Shown piece by piece: positions 34,172 to 42,935 of a DNA stretch of 64,000 bases. The DNA lies in assembly GCF_011753055.1 (NCBI RefSeq), contig NZ_VWWJ01000001.1:930001-994000 (forward strand), in the 5' to 3' direction. Below the pieces are notes generated by a model, which was given only the letters and a program-made list of their open reading frames with translations, made no database searches and was not told where the DNA came from. Position numbers and translations under genes: made by a program. Every line of letters begins with the position of its first letter. Position 1 is the stretch's first letter. The DNA is from Burkholderia sp. Ax-1719 (GTDB taxonomy: Bacteria > Pseudomonadota > Gammaproteobacteria > Burkholderiales > Burkholderiaceae).

Positions 34172-35425
34172 ATGGAATCCCTGCAAATCGCAAATGAAGA
34201 CCTCCCAGAGGCAATCCGTTCGGTAAAGCGCCAACTGCGAGAGGCGCTGCCCAACTACAAGGAAGTGTTCCAGGAAGTCGAGGCGGAAATCAAACGCAAG
34301 GCCGCAGTTATCATCGAGCAGCGTCGACGAGGCGAATCGGTAATTCCGGAAATCCAGTACTCGGATATTGCGTCGCAGCGGATCAGCAAAGAAGCGATTG
34401 CACAAATCAAGGAGCGCGGTGCTTGTGTCGTCCGTGGTGTCTTCAGCCCGGAACGCGCTGGTGCGTGGAACGACGAGATTGCTGAATACGTCGAGCGCAA
34501 TAACCTGGACGAAAAATTGGCTCACCGCGCGGAAGACAAGTTCTTCGGCACGCTTGCGTCGAGCAAACCGACGATCTACGGTATTTACTGGTCGGGCCCT
34601 CAAGTGGAGGCGCGACAGTCGCACGAGCTAACTTCTACGCGCGTCTTTTTGAACAGGCTCTGGAAGTGGGAAAGCGAAGGACGAACCCATTTTGATCCGG
34701 AACGTGTGACGGTCTATGCTGATCGCCTGCGTCGTCGTCCTCCCGGTTCAGAGTCGCTGGGTCTTTCGGCTCATTGCGATGGTGGGTCGGTAGAACGCTG
34801 GCTGGACGATAATTTCCGGAATGTCTACCGCCACATTTTTAGCGGCGACTGGCGCCAATACGACGCGTTCGATGCCGCTTACCGCCCGCAGGCACGGGAA
34901 ATTCGCTCTCCGACCGTTTGCTCGATGTTCCGCACGTTCCAGGGCTGGACTGCATTGACTCCTCAGGGTCCGGGAGATGGGACGTTGCAACTTGTTCCGA
35001 TCGCTAACGCGATGGCTTACATTCTGCTGCGCGCAATCCAGGATGACGTTGCAGACGACGATCTGTGTGGTGCCAAGCCTGGGCGTGCGCTGTCAATAGA
35101 TTCCAAGTGGCATGCTCCTCTGCAGGAAGCTCTGTCCTCGATTCCGCTCATGCAGGCAGGCGATGCCGTTTTCTGGCATGCAGATGTCATTCACGCAGTC
35201 GAAGATGCGCATCTTGGTAAGGGATACAGCAATGTGATGTACATTCCCGCTGCACCTGGGTGCGAGAAGAATGACGAATATCTGAAGAAGCAGCTCCCGA
35301 CCTTCATCAGCGGTGATAGTCCCCCCGATTTTCCCGCAGACAATTTTGAAACCGATTTTGTTGGGCGAGCAACGGAATCCGATTTGTCCGAACTCGGGAA
35401 GAGCCAACTGGGCTTCAAGGCTTAA
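34172..35425 (+). CDS. DUF1479 protein (YbiU-like, non-heme iron/2-oxoglutarate oxygenase fold)
   Basis: A 417-residue protein starting behind GGAGACAAGCT. It is full length for DUF1479, whose E. coli member is YbiU. The conserved HxD is His201-Cys-Asp203 in [13 protein letters not shown], and the distal His lies in [16 protein letters not shown] (His336 or His341). Together they give a cupin-like 2-His-1-carboxylate iron site. [20 protein letters not shown] near the N-terminus resembles the start of phytanoyl-dioxygenase-like enzymes. Its reaction is unknown; the neighbours (AraC sensor, sugar MFS) suggest oxidation of a sugar-related molecule. The assignment to DUF1479 is firm. Confidence 0.9.
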   Translation: MESLQIANEDLPEAIRSVKRQLREALPNYKEVFQEVEAEIKRKAAVIIEQRRRGESVIPEIQYSDIASQRISKEAIAQIKERGACVVRGVFSPERAGAWNDEIAEYVERNNLDEKLAHRAEDKFFGTLASSKPTIYGIYWSGPQVEARQSHELTSTRVFLNRLWKWESEGRTHFDPERVTVYADRLRRRPPGSESLGLSAHCDGGSVERWLDDNFRNVYRHIFSGDWRQYDAFDAAYRPQAREIRSPTVCSMFRTFQGWTALTPQGPGDGTLQLVPIANAMAYILLRAIQDDVADDDLCGAKPGRALSIDSKWHAPLQEALSSIPLMQAGDAVFWHADVIHAVEDAHLGKGYSNVMYIPAAPGCEKNDEYLKKQLPTFISGDSPPDFPADNFETDFVGRATESDLSELGKSQLGFKA

Positions 35426-35722
35426 GCCAAGGAACCGATGTGAAACAGTCTCTCTGCGCGCATTGCGTCGCGCAGAGGGAAGTTTCGCGCGTAAAAATTA
35501 ACTGCGCCATAAGAATAGATATAAGCCTGGGAGACAGGAATTCACGCGGATAAGGAAACGTGGATTCAGCACCGACTTCGAAAGTCTGACCGTGGTATCG
35601 GAACCCCTGATCAGCGGATGCCTATCCGGAAGCCCCACAGGTGCCTCGGTCGCCGCTGCAAGGCGGGAGATTTTGTTGGTCCAGGCAAGCGATAAAAATG
35701 ATTGAGATCAAGGAGACAGGTC

Positions 35723-37066
35723 GTGGCTACGACTCCAACAAACGCACGCGCTATCGGAAGCTGTGCATCGGTAGCAGGAAATTACACGACTCCCCTCACT
35801 GTTTTGACCTCACTGTTTTTCATGTTGGGGTTTATCACATCACTGAATGACATCCTGATTCCTCATTTGCGCGCCGTATTCACGCTGAATTACGTGCAAG
35901 CGATGCTGATTCAATTTTGCTTCTTTGGTGCCTATCTGATCATGTCCTTTCCTGCCGGTTTGCTGGTCGGAAAGCTAGGTTACAAAAGCGGGATCGTCTG
36001 CGGGTTGGTTACTGCGGGCACAGGTTGCCTGCTCTTTTTTCCCGCTGCTGGAAGTGGCCTCTATCCGTTCTTCTTGTGTGCGCTGTTCGTGCTTGCATCA
36101 GGAATGGCGTTGTTGCAGGTCGCCGCGAATCCCTATGTCGCCGTTCTTGGAAAGCCAGAGCTGGCATCGAGTCGCCTCAATCTGACTCAAGGATTCAATT
36201 CTCTCGGTACGACACTTGCGCCGTTCTTTGGCTCTGTACTCATTTTATCCGGGGCGGTAAAGACGAGTGAAGAGTTGCAAAGGATGGCACCTGCAGCACT
36301 TGCTACTTATAACATCGCACAAGCGGGGGCGGTCAAGGCACCGTATGTCGGACTCGCTGTGGTGTTTTATGCACTCGCGGTAGCAATCGCACTATTCAAA
36401 TTGCCAAGAATTGAGGATGCATCTCGTCCAATAGATCAGCCAGATAGCCGTAGCTCGCACGGTGCTAAAGAGAGCGCCTGGGCATATCGTCATCTCGTGC
36501 TTGGTGCAGTTGCGATCTTCCTGTATGTTGGCGCCGAAGTTGGCATCGGCAGCTTCCTGGTCAATTTCATGGGACAGCCTGGTGTTGCTGGTTTGCAACC
36601 CGACACTGCGGCGCGGTATCTGTCTTTGTACTGGGGCGGTGCAATGGTCGGACGCTTCATCGGCTCAGCCCTGATGAGCAAGGTTCGGCCTGGACTACTC
36701 CTGGCGCTCAACGCTCTCGTGGTCATAGCGTTGTTGACCGTGGCGATATTGACGTCTGGAACGATTGCAATGTGGTCGTTGCTCTTGATTGGACTGTTCA
36801 ACTCAATCATGTTTCCAACGATCTTCACTTTGGCAATAGACGGCCTCGGGAAGCACACGGTAGCTGGCTCTGGCATCCTTTGCATGGCAATTGTTGGCGG
36901 CGCCATCGTGCCACTCGTTCAGGGATTTCTGGCGGACCATATTGGAATCCAGTGGTCGTTTTGTGTGCCAGCGATCTGCTATCTGTATATCGCCTATTAC
37001 GGCCAGAAGGGACACTGCCGATTTTCATCCGCACGTAGCGGTCAACTGGCGCCCTGCGAATCGTAA
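35723..37066 (+). CDS. FucP-like sugar/H+ symporter (MFS)
   Basis: A 447-residue, 12-helix major-facilitator protein. The GTG at 35723 has AAGGAGA at the right distance. Motifs match L-fucose permease relatives: [40 protein letters not shown] and [18 protein letters not shown] (the NP-Y-V motif in helix 4). Then come [19 protein letters not shown] and [18 protein letters not shown]. It imports a hexose or deoxyhexose with protons. It is probably co-expressed with the DUF1479 gene 300 bases upstream, though a separate promoter may lie between. The last 25 residues are polar and unlike the family. Confidence 0.92.
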   Translation: MATTPTNARAIGSCASVAGNYTTPLTVLTSLFFMLGFITSLNDILIPHLRAVFTLNYVQAMLIQFCFFGAYLIMSFPAGLLVGKLGYKSGIVCGLVTAGTGCLLFFPAAGSGLYPFFLCALFVLASGMALLQVAANPYVAVLGKPELASSRLNLTQGFNSLGTTLAPFFGSVLILSGAVKTSEELQRMAPAALATYNIAQAGAVKAPYVGLAVVFYALAVAIALFKLPRIEDASRPIDQPDSRSSHGAKESAWAYRHLVLGAVAIFLYVGAEVGIGSFLVNFMGQPGVAGLQPDTAARYLSLYWGGAMVGRFIGSALMSKVRPGLLLALNALVVIALLTVAILTSGTIAMWSLLLIGLFNSIMFPTIFTLAIDGLGKHTVAGSGILCMAIVGGAIVPLVQGFLADHIGIQWSFCVPAICYLYIAYYGQKGHCRFSSARSGQLAPCES

Positions 37067-37314
37067 AAATCCTGCCCGAATGGACTTGCGAGTAAGTGCG
37101 AGAACTGGCACGGCCAACCTCGCCACGTTGCTAGAAGAGCAATGCACTGTTTGCAGGTATTTCGATGCCAGTACAGAGGTTCTCGTGTCGTCGAGGTCAA
37201 GAAGCAGTCAGGCACCGTGCAGCAAAGCGGGTTGGAATGGCCTGGGATCCGGAGTGAAACGTCACTGCCGATGAGCAACGACCTTATCGCGTGTCTCACC
37301 ATAAACGACTAGAC

Positions 37315-37340
37315 GATGTCCTTGCGCAGGCAAGGACATC
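37315..37340. terminator. Hairpin between convergent MFS genes
   Basis: GATGTCCTTGC (37315-37325) pairs perfectly with GCAAGGACATC (37330-37340) around a four-base loop. It lies in the 356-base gap between convergent genes and could stop both; no U-tract is seen. The rest of the gap holds no supportable gene. Confidence 0.65.
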
Positions 37341-37422
37341 CAACGGAGATAGCGTTGTACCTCGGCGCTATGCCCAGGTGATCGCCTGCCTGGAACCGAA
37401 TCGCCGCCCGATCGCTAGTTGA

Positions 37423-38622
37423 CTAGCGTGGCGCGGGGAGTAACCAGCGACCGAGTGCTATCGTTAGCATCGCGACGGATGCAAAACAGACTCCGCCCCA
37501 GCCCCAGTGGCTCCAGGCATATGAACCAAACGCTGATCCAATTGCACCACCCAAAAAGTACGAAAACATGTAGGCAGTCTGGATCCGACTCTGTGCACCC
37601 GGCACCAGGCTAAATATACGGCTCTGGTTCGTAACGTGTCCCAGTTGTACTCCAAGGTCCATGACAAGTACGCCGACACCGACAAGTATCAGGCTCGATC
37701 TCCCAAAGTAGAAGATCAGATATGAATCGATTGCGATTACGATCATGAGCCCGGCCATCTTTCGCGGGTTTGCCCGGTCTGTCAGGGATCCGATCCACGG
37801 GCTCATCAAGGCAGCGGCCGCGCCCAACAACCCATACAGGCCAGTAGTCCGAGGTCCAAGGTGAAACGCAGGACTCTCCATCAAGTGGATGAGGCTGGAC
37901 CAGAAGACCATGAAAGATCCGAACAGCATCGCGCCAAAAAGGCAGGCCTCTCTAAGCACCGGCTGCTCACGAACGAGATTCCAGACTGTTCTAAGCAGGC
38001 TGACGTACGACCCCTTATACGTTGGGTCTGCATGCGGCAGCGTTCGAAGCAGAACCAGGGCCGCTATCGCTTGAGTCGCGCCGGCGAGCGCAAACATAAT
38101 GCGCCAGCCAAATGCTCCGCCGACAAAACCTGAGACCGTGCGGGCCAGAAGTATCCCCAATAGAATTCCGCTCACCATAAAGCCGACGGTTCGGCCTCTT
38201 TCTTCTGGCGCTGCCAGGTGAGCTGCAAATGGGACCAGCAGTTGAGGTGCCATAGTCGACAGACCAAACACGAAACTCAATGCGACCAGCCAATGGAGAG
38301 TCGGCGCGAGAGATATCGCGAACCCCACAAGTGAGGCGATAGAAACGAAAGTAACGACGAGTCGTTTTCGATATAACTTATCGCCGAGCGGCACCAGAAA
38401 CAACATGCCAAGCGCGTACCCGAGCTGCGTCAGTGTGGGGACCCAACCGATGGCGCTTTGGGTAACGGAAAATGTTGAGCGGAACTGGTCAAGCAGCGGC
38501 TGGTTGTAGTAGATGTTTGCGACGCTAATACCTGCTGCAATTGCCATGATCCACAGCCGGACTTTGCCCAGACTGGAATCTTCCTGTGCGGTACGAGGCG
38601 TGCGAATTGCGACTTCTTCCAA
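37423..38622 (-). CDS. MFS transporter (drug/metabolite exporter type)
   Basis: A 399-residue 12-helix transporter. The start is a TTG (38620-38622) with GGAG five bases upstream, giving MEEVAIRTPRT; longer starts add 100 non-family residues. Family patterns are AAGISVANIYYNQPLLDQFR, GYALGMLFLVPLGDKLYRKR (motif A region) and GSLTDRANPRKMAGL in the second half. This NIYYNQPLL signature marks a proton-driven exporter branch common in proteobacteria. It ends against the convergent FucP-like gene. The substrate is unknown. Confidence 0.88.
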   Translation of the reverse strand: MEEVAIRTPRTAQEDSSLGKVRLWIMAIAAGISVANIYYNQPLLDQFRSTFSVTQSAIGWVPTLTQLGYALGMLFLVPLGDKLYRKRLVVTFVSIASLVGFAISLAPTLHWLVALSFVFGLSTMAPQLLVPFAAHLAAPEERGRTVGFMVSGILLGILLARTVSGFVGGAFGWRIMFALAGATQAIAALVLLRTLPHADPTYKGSYVSLLRTVWNLVREQPVLREACLFGAMLFGSFMVFWSSLIHLMESPAFHLGPRTTGLYGLLGAAAALMSPWIGSLTDRANPRKMAGLMIVIAIDSYLIFYFGRSSLILVGVGVLVMDLGVQLGHVTNQSRIFSLVPGAQSRIQTAYMFSYFLGGAIGSAFGSYAWSHWGWGGVCFASVAMLTIALGRWLLPAPR

Positions 38623-38815
38623 ATTAACTCCACAGGCTGCGTCTGATACGGATCCCAGCGACACGAGAACGCAACTCCGCACGATGCGGATGGAAAACGA
38701 AAAGATGTCCGTTTTCTCGGGCGATGTAAGGCTGGGAGATCTCACAGGGTGGTATCGAATTACCACGGCGAGAACGAGGCCATCGAACGCACTTTTTTGA
38801 GCGCGTTTGTTCGGG

Positions 38816-38834
38816 GCGCCCCGTGACGGGGCGC
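38816..38834 (-). terminator. Hairpin downstream of SDR gene
   Basis: GCGCCCCG (38816-38823) and CGGGGCGC (38827-38834) form an 8-bp GC stem with a three-base loop, 18 bases past the SDR stop, followed on that strand by an A/C-rich stretch. Confidence 0.55.
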
Positions 38835-38851
38835 GAGTGGACCGGGATCTA

Positions 38852-39517
38852 TCAGTTGACGATCTTTTCCCAATCCCAGGTCGCGGGCGATTCCTGAGCG
38901 TGCAGTGCCCAGAACGCGTCGCCAATCTCTTGCGATTTGTCGGTGTCCGGCGAAACGAAGGTGCAAACAGTCACCGTTGCCATGTGGATATTGACGTCGC
39001 GCAGAGGTTCAAAGAGTGCTTTGGCGGCGGCGCGCAGGCCGGCCTTGGCAATGCTGATGTTGATGAAATCTGCGCTGGGCTCAATGCCGAGGCCACCGCC
39101 TGTCAGCAAAATCGTGCCGCCGTGCGGGGTGAGTGCTTCCTGCGCGGTCTTGATTGCAACCATCGCATTGACGAGGTTGACGCTCATTTCGCTCGTCAGT
39201 GCCGAGACATCCTGGCTCGAGAGCGGGCTTGTCAGAACTTGACCTTCGCCATCGTAGTGGAGCACACCGGAGTTGTAGTGGACTACGGCCAACTCGCTGC
39301 TGTACTTCTGGATCAGTTGCTGCACTGCAGCGGCGTTCGCCGAGTCGACTGTCTCAAAATTCACTTCAGCACCGGCGCTCCGGAGGTTCTCAATTGCCGA
39401 ACGAAGCTTCGAATCCGATCGGGACGACAGGACAATCTTGTAACCCTCTTTCGCAAACTTCTTTGCGGTAGACAGGGCAATACCGGGACCTGCACCAATA
39501 ACGAGATAGGTCTTCAT
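38852..39517 (-). CDS. SDR-fold protein lacking the catalytic Tyr
   Basis: A 221-residue Rossmann-fold protein starting MKTYLVIGAGPGIALSTAKK behind AAGGAGTCAACG. The cofactor motif is GAGPGIA and the first turn ends in SSRSD, suggesting NADP. NAG is replaced by YNSGVL and the catalytic block reads LTGGGLGIEPSADFINISIA then KAGL. The usual YxxxK is INISIAK, so the Lys is present but the Tyr four residues before it is Ile. It may be a redox sensor or use another proton donor. A pair of TGAAC-N5-GTTCA sites in front of the gene suggests control by the LysR protein encoded just upstream. Confidence 0.85.
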   Translation of the reverse strand: MKTYLVIGAGPGIALSTAKKFAKEGYKIVLSSRSDSKLRSAIENLRSAGAEVNFETVDSANAAAVQQLIQKYSSELAVVHYNSGVLHYDGEGQVLTSPLSSQDVSALTSEMSVNLVNAMVAIKTAQEALTPHGGTILLTGGGLGIEPSADFINISIAKAGLRAAAKALFEPLRDVNIHMATVTVCTFVSPDTDKSQEIGDAFWALHAQESPATWDWEKIVN

Positions 39518-39534
39518 CGTTGACTCCTTGATTG

Positions 39535-39549
39535 TGAACGTTATGTTCA
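39535..39549. promoter_or_regulatory. Operator TGAAC-N5-GTTCA, site 1
   Basis: TGAACGTTATGTTCA is a 15-bp palindrome with T-N11-A spacing, 18 bases upstream of the SDR start codon. It matches the LysR-box form and is repeated at 39624. Confidence 0.7.
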
Positions 39550-39623
39550 ACAAAATTTATGACGTGTTCCAAGGATATGGGCTTGTCCGGGGCAAGGGAA
39601 TCAGAGCTGGCGTACACTCATTA

Positions 39624-39638
39624 TGAACAAAATGTTCA
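39624..39638. promoter_or_regulatory. Operator TGAAC-N5-GTTCA, site 2
   Basis: TGAACAAAATGTTCA, the same half-sites and spacing as site 1 and 89 bp away (centre to centre). The palindrome extends outward to ATTATGAAC...GTTCATAAT, making it the stronger site. Confidence 0.75.
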
Positions 39639-39682
39639 TAATTTGTTTCCGTGCCGGAACGGACTGCGCGTTCGTCAACGCA

Positions 39683-40606
39683 TCAGGTGGTCTGTCCTTT
39701 AAGCCATTTCGGGTCTAGCTTGTCGAAATCCGCTACGACCCAGTCAAGGAAAGCCTTGACTTGGGGTGAGATGTAATTCCTGCTCGGATACAAAACCGAC
39801 ACGGGGCGTGGACTGGGCTTGGCATCGGCAAGCACCTCGACTAGCGCACCACTCGATAAGTACTCGTCGACAGTTACGCCCGGAGCCTGGATGAGTCCGA
39901 AGCCAGCTACTCCGCTGCGTACATAGGCACGTGATTCGTTGACACTTATCGTGCCGCGAATCGCGTGCGTTGTATCTTTCCCATTGACTGTGAAGTGCCA
40001 CGGCAAGGAGCGGTTGCTGCGGCCCGACAGAAAATTGACTCCTCGATGTGCCGAGAGATCGCTCACATGTCGTGGAATGCCAAACTCTTCCAGATATTTG
40101 GGTGATGCGCAGGTCACCATGACTGCCGTCCCAACGCGTCGGGCAACCATGCTTGAATCAGCTAGTTCACCGATGCGAAGCGCGCAATCGACACCTTCAG
40201 CGACAAGGTCGACAGCACGGTCCGTCACTCCCAGGATCAGGTCTACCGACGGGTAAGTGCGACTAAACTCCTTGAGCGCATCGAGGAAGTTCTGCTGGGC
40301 AAAAGCCGCTGGGATGTTCAGTCTCAAACGGCCGCGCAGCGCAACTCCAGAGCGTCCAAACATCGTTGTCGCATCCGCCACGCTCGACAGGATTTCATTT
40401 ACCCGAACAAAAAATTCCTCGCCTTCGGGAGTCAGGCTAACTTTTCGCGTGGTTCGCTGGAAGAGACGAATCCCAAGTTTTGCTTCGAGTTCCTGGATCG
40501 CGACGGTAACTTGAGGGCGCCCGATCTCCATCGCATCCGCAACCTTCGTGAAACTTCCTAATTCTGCGAGTGTGGAGAACACTCGCATCGATTGTAAGAG
40601 TTCCAC
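39683..40606 (-). CDS. LysR-family transcriptional regulator
   Basis: A 307-residue LysR protein. The winged HTH is at residues 1-60 (MRVFSTLAELGSFTKVADAM, RPQVTVAIQELEAKLGIRLF, QRTTRKVSLTPEG). The effector domain begins near 90 (GRLRLNIPAAFAQQNFLDAL). It belongs to the AaeR/DmlR-like group with VDCALRIGELADSSMVARRV. It is strikingly similar along its whole length to the LysR protein at 62211-63125, so the two are paralogues. It probably controls the SDR gene downstream and itself, through the palindromes at 39535, 39624 and 40627. Confidence 0.93.
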   Translation of the reverse strand: MELLQSMRVFSTLAELGSFTKVADAMEIGRPQVTVAIQELEAKLGIRLFQRTTRKVSLTPEGEEFFVRVNEILSSVADATTMFGRSGVALRGRLRLNIPAAFAQQNFLDALKEFSRTYPSVDLILGVTDRAVDLVAEGVDCALRIGELADSSMVARRVGTAVMVTCASPKYLEEFGIPRHVSDLSAHRGVNFLSGRSNRSLPWHFTVNGKDTTHAIRGTISVNESRAYVRSGVAGFGLIQAPGVTVDEYLSSGALVEVLADAKPSPRPVSVLYPSRNYISPQVKAFLDWVVADFDKLDPKWLKGQTT

Positions 40607-40626
40607 TCAAACCTCCGTTGGATTAT

Positions 40627-40638
40627 TGTGAATTCACA
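40627..40638. promoter_or_regulatory. Palindrome TGTGAATTCACA upstream of LysR gene
   Basis: A perfect 12-bp palindrome 21 bases before the LysR start codon, in the place expected for an autoregulatory site. Its half-site (TGAA/TTCA) resembles the TGAAC sites near the SDR gene. Confidence 0.6.
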
Positions 40639-40730
40639 CTTAGAGAGATGCCGCAAATGGAGGCCTGCACGCTATAGGGGAAGGCAGGTTCAATGGGAGA
40701 CCAATATTGCGCCGACAGTTACACGATCAC

Positions 40731-41691
40731 CTAGATCCGTACAATGATTTTCCCGATCTGGTTGCCTGACTCGGCATACAAATGGGCGTCTTCAATCTCG
40801 TCAAAGAAAAAAATGCGGTCTATCACCGGGCTCAAGTCGCGAGCCTTTAACCCACCTTCAACAAACGACCGTGCTCGGGCAAGAAAGGTGAGGGTGGCTG
40901 AATGGCCAGATGCGTTACTTCGTGACTCTGGCCTGCACGTGTTGACTTCAAGCAGAGTGTCGCTGCCACGCAATAGCGTACCTGTCGGCGACACGGCTTC
41001 TCGAAGATTGGCAGGATCGTGGCTCTTTTCGAAGTCAAGGGCAACGCTTGCACCGAGCTGATCGGTGACACCTCTCACGTACTTGAGTAGGTCATCTTCC
41101 GTGGAATGCAAAACATGCGACGCTCCTAAGCTGCGGAGGAGATCTTTCTTCCAGTGGCTTCGAGTCAGGGCGACAGTCGATGCGCCAAGCATGCGACTCA
41201 TTTGTATCGCTGCGATGCCAGAGCCACTCGACGCGTCTGCAATGATGATATGGTACACCCGCGTGTACTTTGGCCGTTTCAACGAGTGCGCTATATGCCA
41301 GCAGGTAATCGAGCCACGTAGCGGCTGCCTGTTCGTAAGTTACATCGTGCGATATACGGACGGCACATGCGGCACGGACGTTGATGATCTCAGCGTAGGT
41401 GCCCGCCTTCATGCAGCCAAGAGGTATGACTGCGACCCGATCGCCGATTTTGAGGTCTTGACAGGCAGCACCAACAGCGATGACATCACCTGCTGCCTCG
41501 AATCCGAGCCTCGCCGGAAACTCAGGTTGGACGACATGCTTTCCAGTGCGCAAGACTGTGTCGGCGTGGCTAATACCCAGCGCCTTCACTTGTATCTGAA
41601 TCTCGTCTGGAAGCGGTGATGAAACATCCACTTCGGACAGCTGTAGTACTTCGGGACCGCCAAAGCGGTTGAATTGAACCACTTTCGCCAT
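40731..41691 (-). pseudogene. Frameshifted quinone-oxidoreductase/zinc-type alcohol dehydrogenase family gene
   Basis: The N-terminal half (from MAKVVQFNRFGGPEVLQLSE, start 41691) reads through GFEAAGDVIAVGAACQDLKI to the region VETAKVHAGV. It then loses phase near 41255; the rest continues in another frame as IIIADASSGSGIAAIQMSRM and ends PVIDRIFFFDEIEDA with GNQIGKIIVRI. The middle (about 40900-41020) also matches poorly with its paralogue and may hold more damage. The intact paralogue is at 61023-62018 and shows the expected YGALINMANLGRGETVIL-type join. A sequencing error cannot be excluded for the first shift, but the second damaged region favours a true pseudogene. Confidence 0.8.
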
Positions 41692-41731
41692 GCTAAGACC
41701 TGGTAAATGGACCGTTGATTCAGCAGACAGT

Positions 41732-41786
41732 GAGTCGCACACGTAGCGCCCGGGTGGAGGGGAGCGGCGCCTTACGTGTGCGACTC
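41732..41786 (-). terminator. Long perfect stem-loop after the MDR gene
   Basis: GAGTCGCACACGTA (41732-41745) pairs perfectly with TACGTGTGCGACTC (41773-41786): a 14-bp stem with a 27-base loop that can form a further GC stem. It starts six bases past the MDR stop and probably ends that transcript before the damaged gene. Confidence 0.7.
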
Positions 41787-41791
41787 GTGGT

Positions 41792-42811
41792 TTAGCTGAT
41801 CTTGATCACGACCTTGCCGAACGGACCACGCGACAGGTGCTCAAAGGCCTGGACAGCTTCATCAAAGCTGTAAACATGGTCGATGACAGGCTTGATCTTG
41901 TGTTCGTCGAGGAATACGTTCATACGCTCAAACGACGTGCGCGGTGCGACCGCGATGCCACGGATAGACGTCTGACGGAAGATGAGCGGCATCAGATTCA
42001 GTGCACTCGTCTGGCCGGTCATGAAACCAACTTGTGCGATGACGCCCTGGACTTTCGTCGCTGCGACTGATTGGTTGATTCCGTTGCCGCCTGCCACGTC
42101 AATCGTGATATCTGCTCCGAGGCCGTTGGTGAGCTCGAGGACTTTTCGCTCCCAATCCGGATCGGTCTTGTAGTTGACGCCTTCGATGTTGTCGCTTCCG
42201 ATCAAGGCCTTGACCTTGGCGATATTCTCATCCTTGCTCGACGTGAGGATGACGCGCGCGCCGGCTGCGATGGCAATCTGTGCTGCAAAGATGGAAACGC
42301 CGCCGGTGCCTTGAACCAGGACCGTTTGGCCGGCCTGAAGATGGCCAACATCCATCAGCGAGTACCAGGCGGTGAGAGCAGCGATCGGCAGCGTGGATGC
42401 TTCTTCATCGCTCATCGACGCCGGAGCAGGCACCGCACTTTCTTCGTGAATGATCATGTAATCTGCCAGACCACCAGGAAGGGGCATGCCGAGACAATAT
42501 GCCGGTTCATTCGGGCCCGGAGCACCGTCAATCCAACGCGAGTAAAGCGTCGAGTTCACTCGATCGCCAACCTTGAATCGCGTGACACCGTCACCCACTG
42601 CCACAACCGTACCGGCCGCATCAGAAACCGGGATGAGGGGCTTCGGTACGAGGTGGGGCTCATAGAAGCCCTCCACGATTGCCTTGTCCCGGAAATTGAG
42701 AGATACGGCACCCACCTTTACCAGGAGTTCACCCGGTTTCGGCTCGGGGGTCGTCACTTCGTCGCGTTGCAGGTTTTGAAGACCGAAATCCTTGAGCAGC
42801 CAAGCTTTCAT
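41792..42811 (-). CDS. MDR-family NAD(P)-dependent alcohol dehydrogenase
   Basis: A 339-residue medium-chain dehydrogenase. Two ATGs occur in tandem; the second (42811) has the better six-base spacing from GGAG. The N-terminal GroES-like domain contains VSLNFRDKAIVEGFYEPHLV and PLIPVSDAAGTVVAVGDGVT. The Rossmann domain has VLVQGTGGVSIFAAQIAIAA. The classical GHE zinc motif is replaced by SDAAG, so it is probably of the zinc-independent quinone-oxidoreductase-like type. It is divergent from the LysR gene at 42936, its likely regulator, with an imperfect inverted repeat between them. Confidence 0.9.
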   Translation of the reverse strand: MKAWLLKDFGLQNLQRDEVTTPEPKPGELLVKVGAVSLNFRDKAIVEGFYEPHLVPKPLIPVSDAAGTVVAVGDGVTRFKVGDRVNSTLYSRWIDGAPGPNEPAYCLGMPLPGGLADYMIIHEESAVPAPASMSDEEASTLPIAALTAWYSLMDVGHLQAGQTVLVQGTGGVSIFAAQIAIAAGARVILTSSKDENIAKVKALIGSDNIEGVNYKTDPDWERKVLELTNGLGADITIDVAGGNGINQSVAATKVQGVIAQVGFMTGQTSALNLMPLIFRQTSIRGIAVAPRTSFERMNVFLDEHKIKPVIDHVYSFDEAVQAFEHLSRGPFGKVVIKIS

Positions 42812-42870
42812 CATTTGCTCCGTTCCTTTAGGGGCCGAGGATGGCGGAATTGCCATCGGATGAAGCAAGT

Positions 42871-42897
42871 CTAATTCGTGACGTACAGGCGAGTTAG
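42871..42897. promoter_or_regulatory. Inverted repeat in the MDR/LysR divergent promoter
   Basis: CTAATTCG (42871-42878) and CGAGTTAG (42890-42897) match at seven of eight paired bases with an 11-base spacer. It lies midway between the divergent starts (42811 and 42936), where a LysR protein would bind. Confidence 0.5.
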
Positions 42898-42935
42898 TAG
42901 CTAAAATTCCAGACACTCGATCCTGGGGTTCTCAA

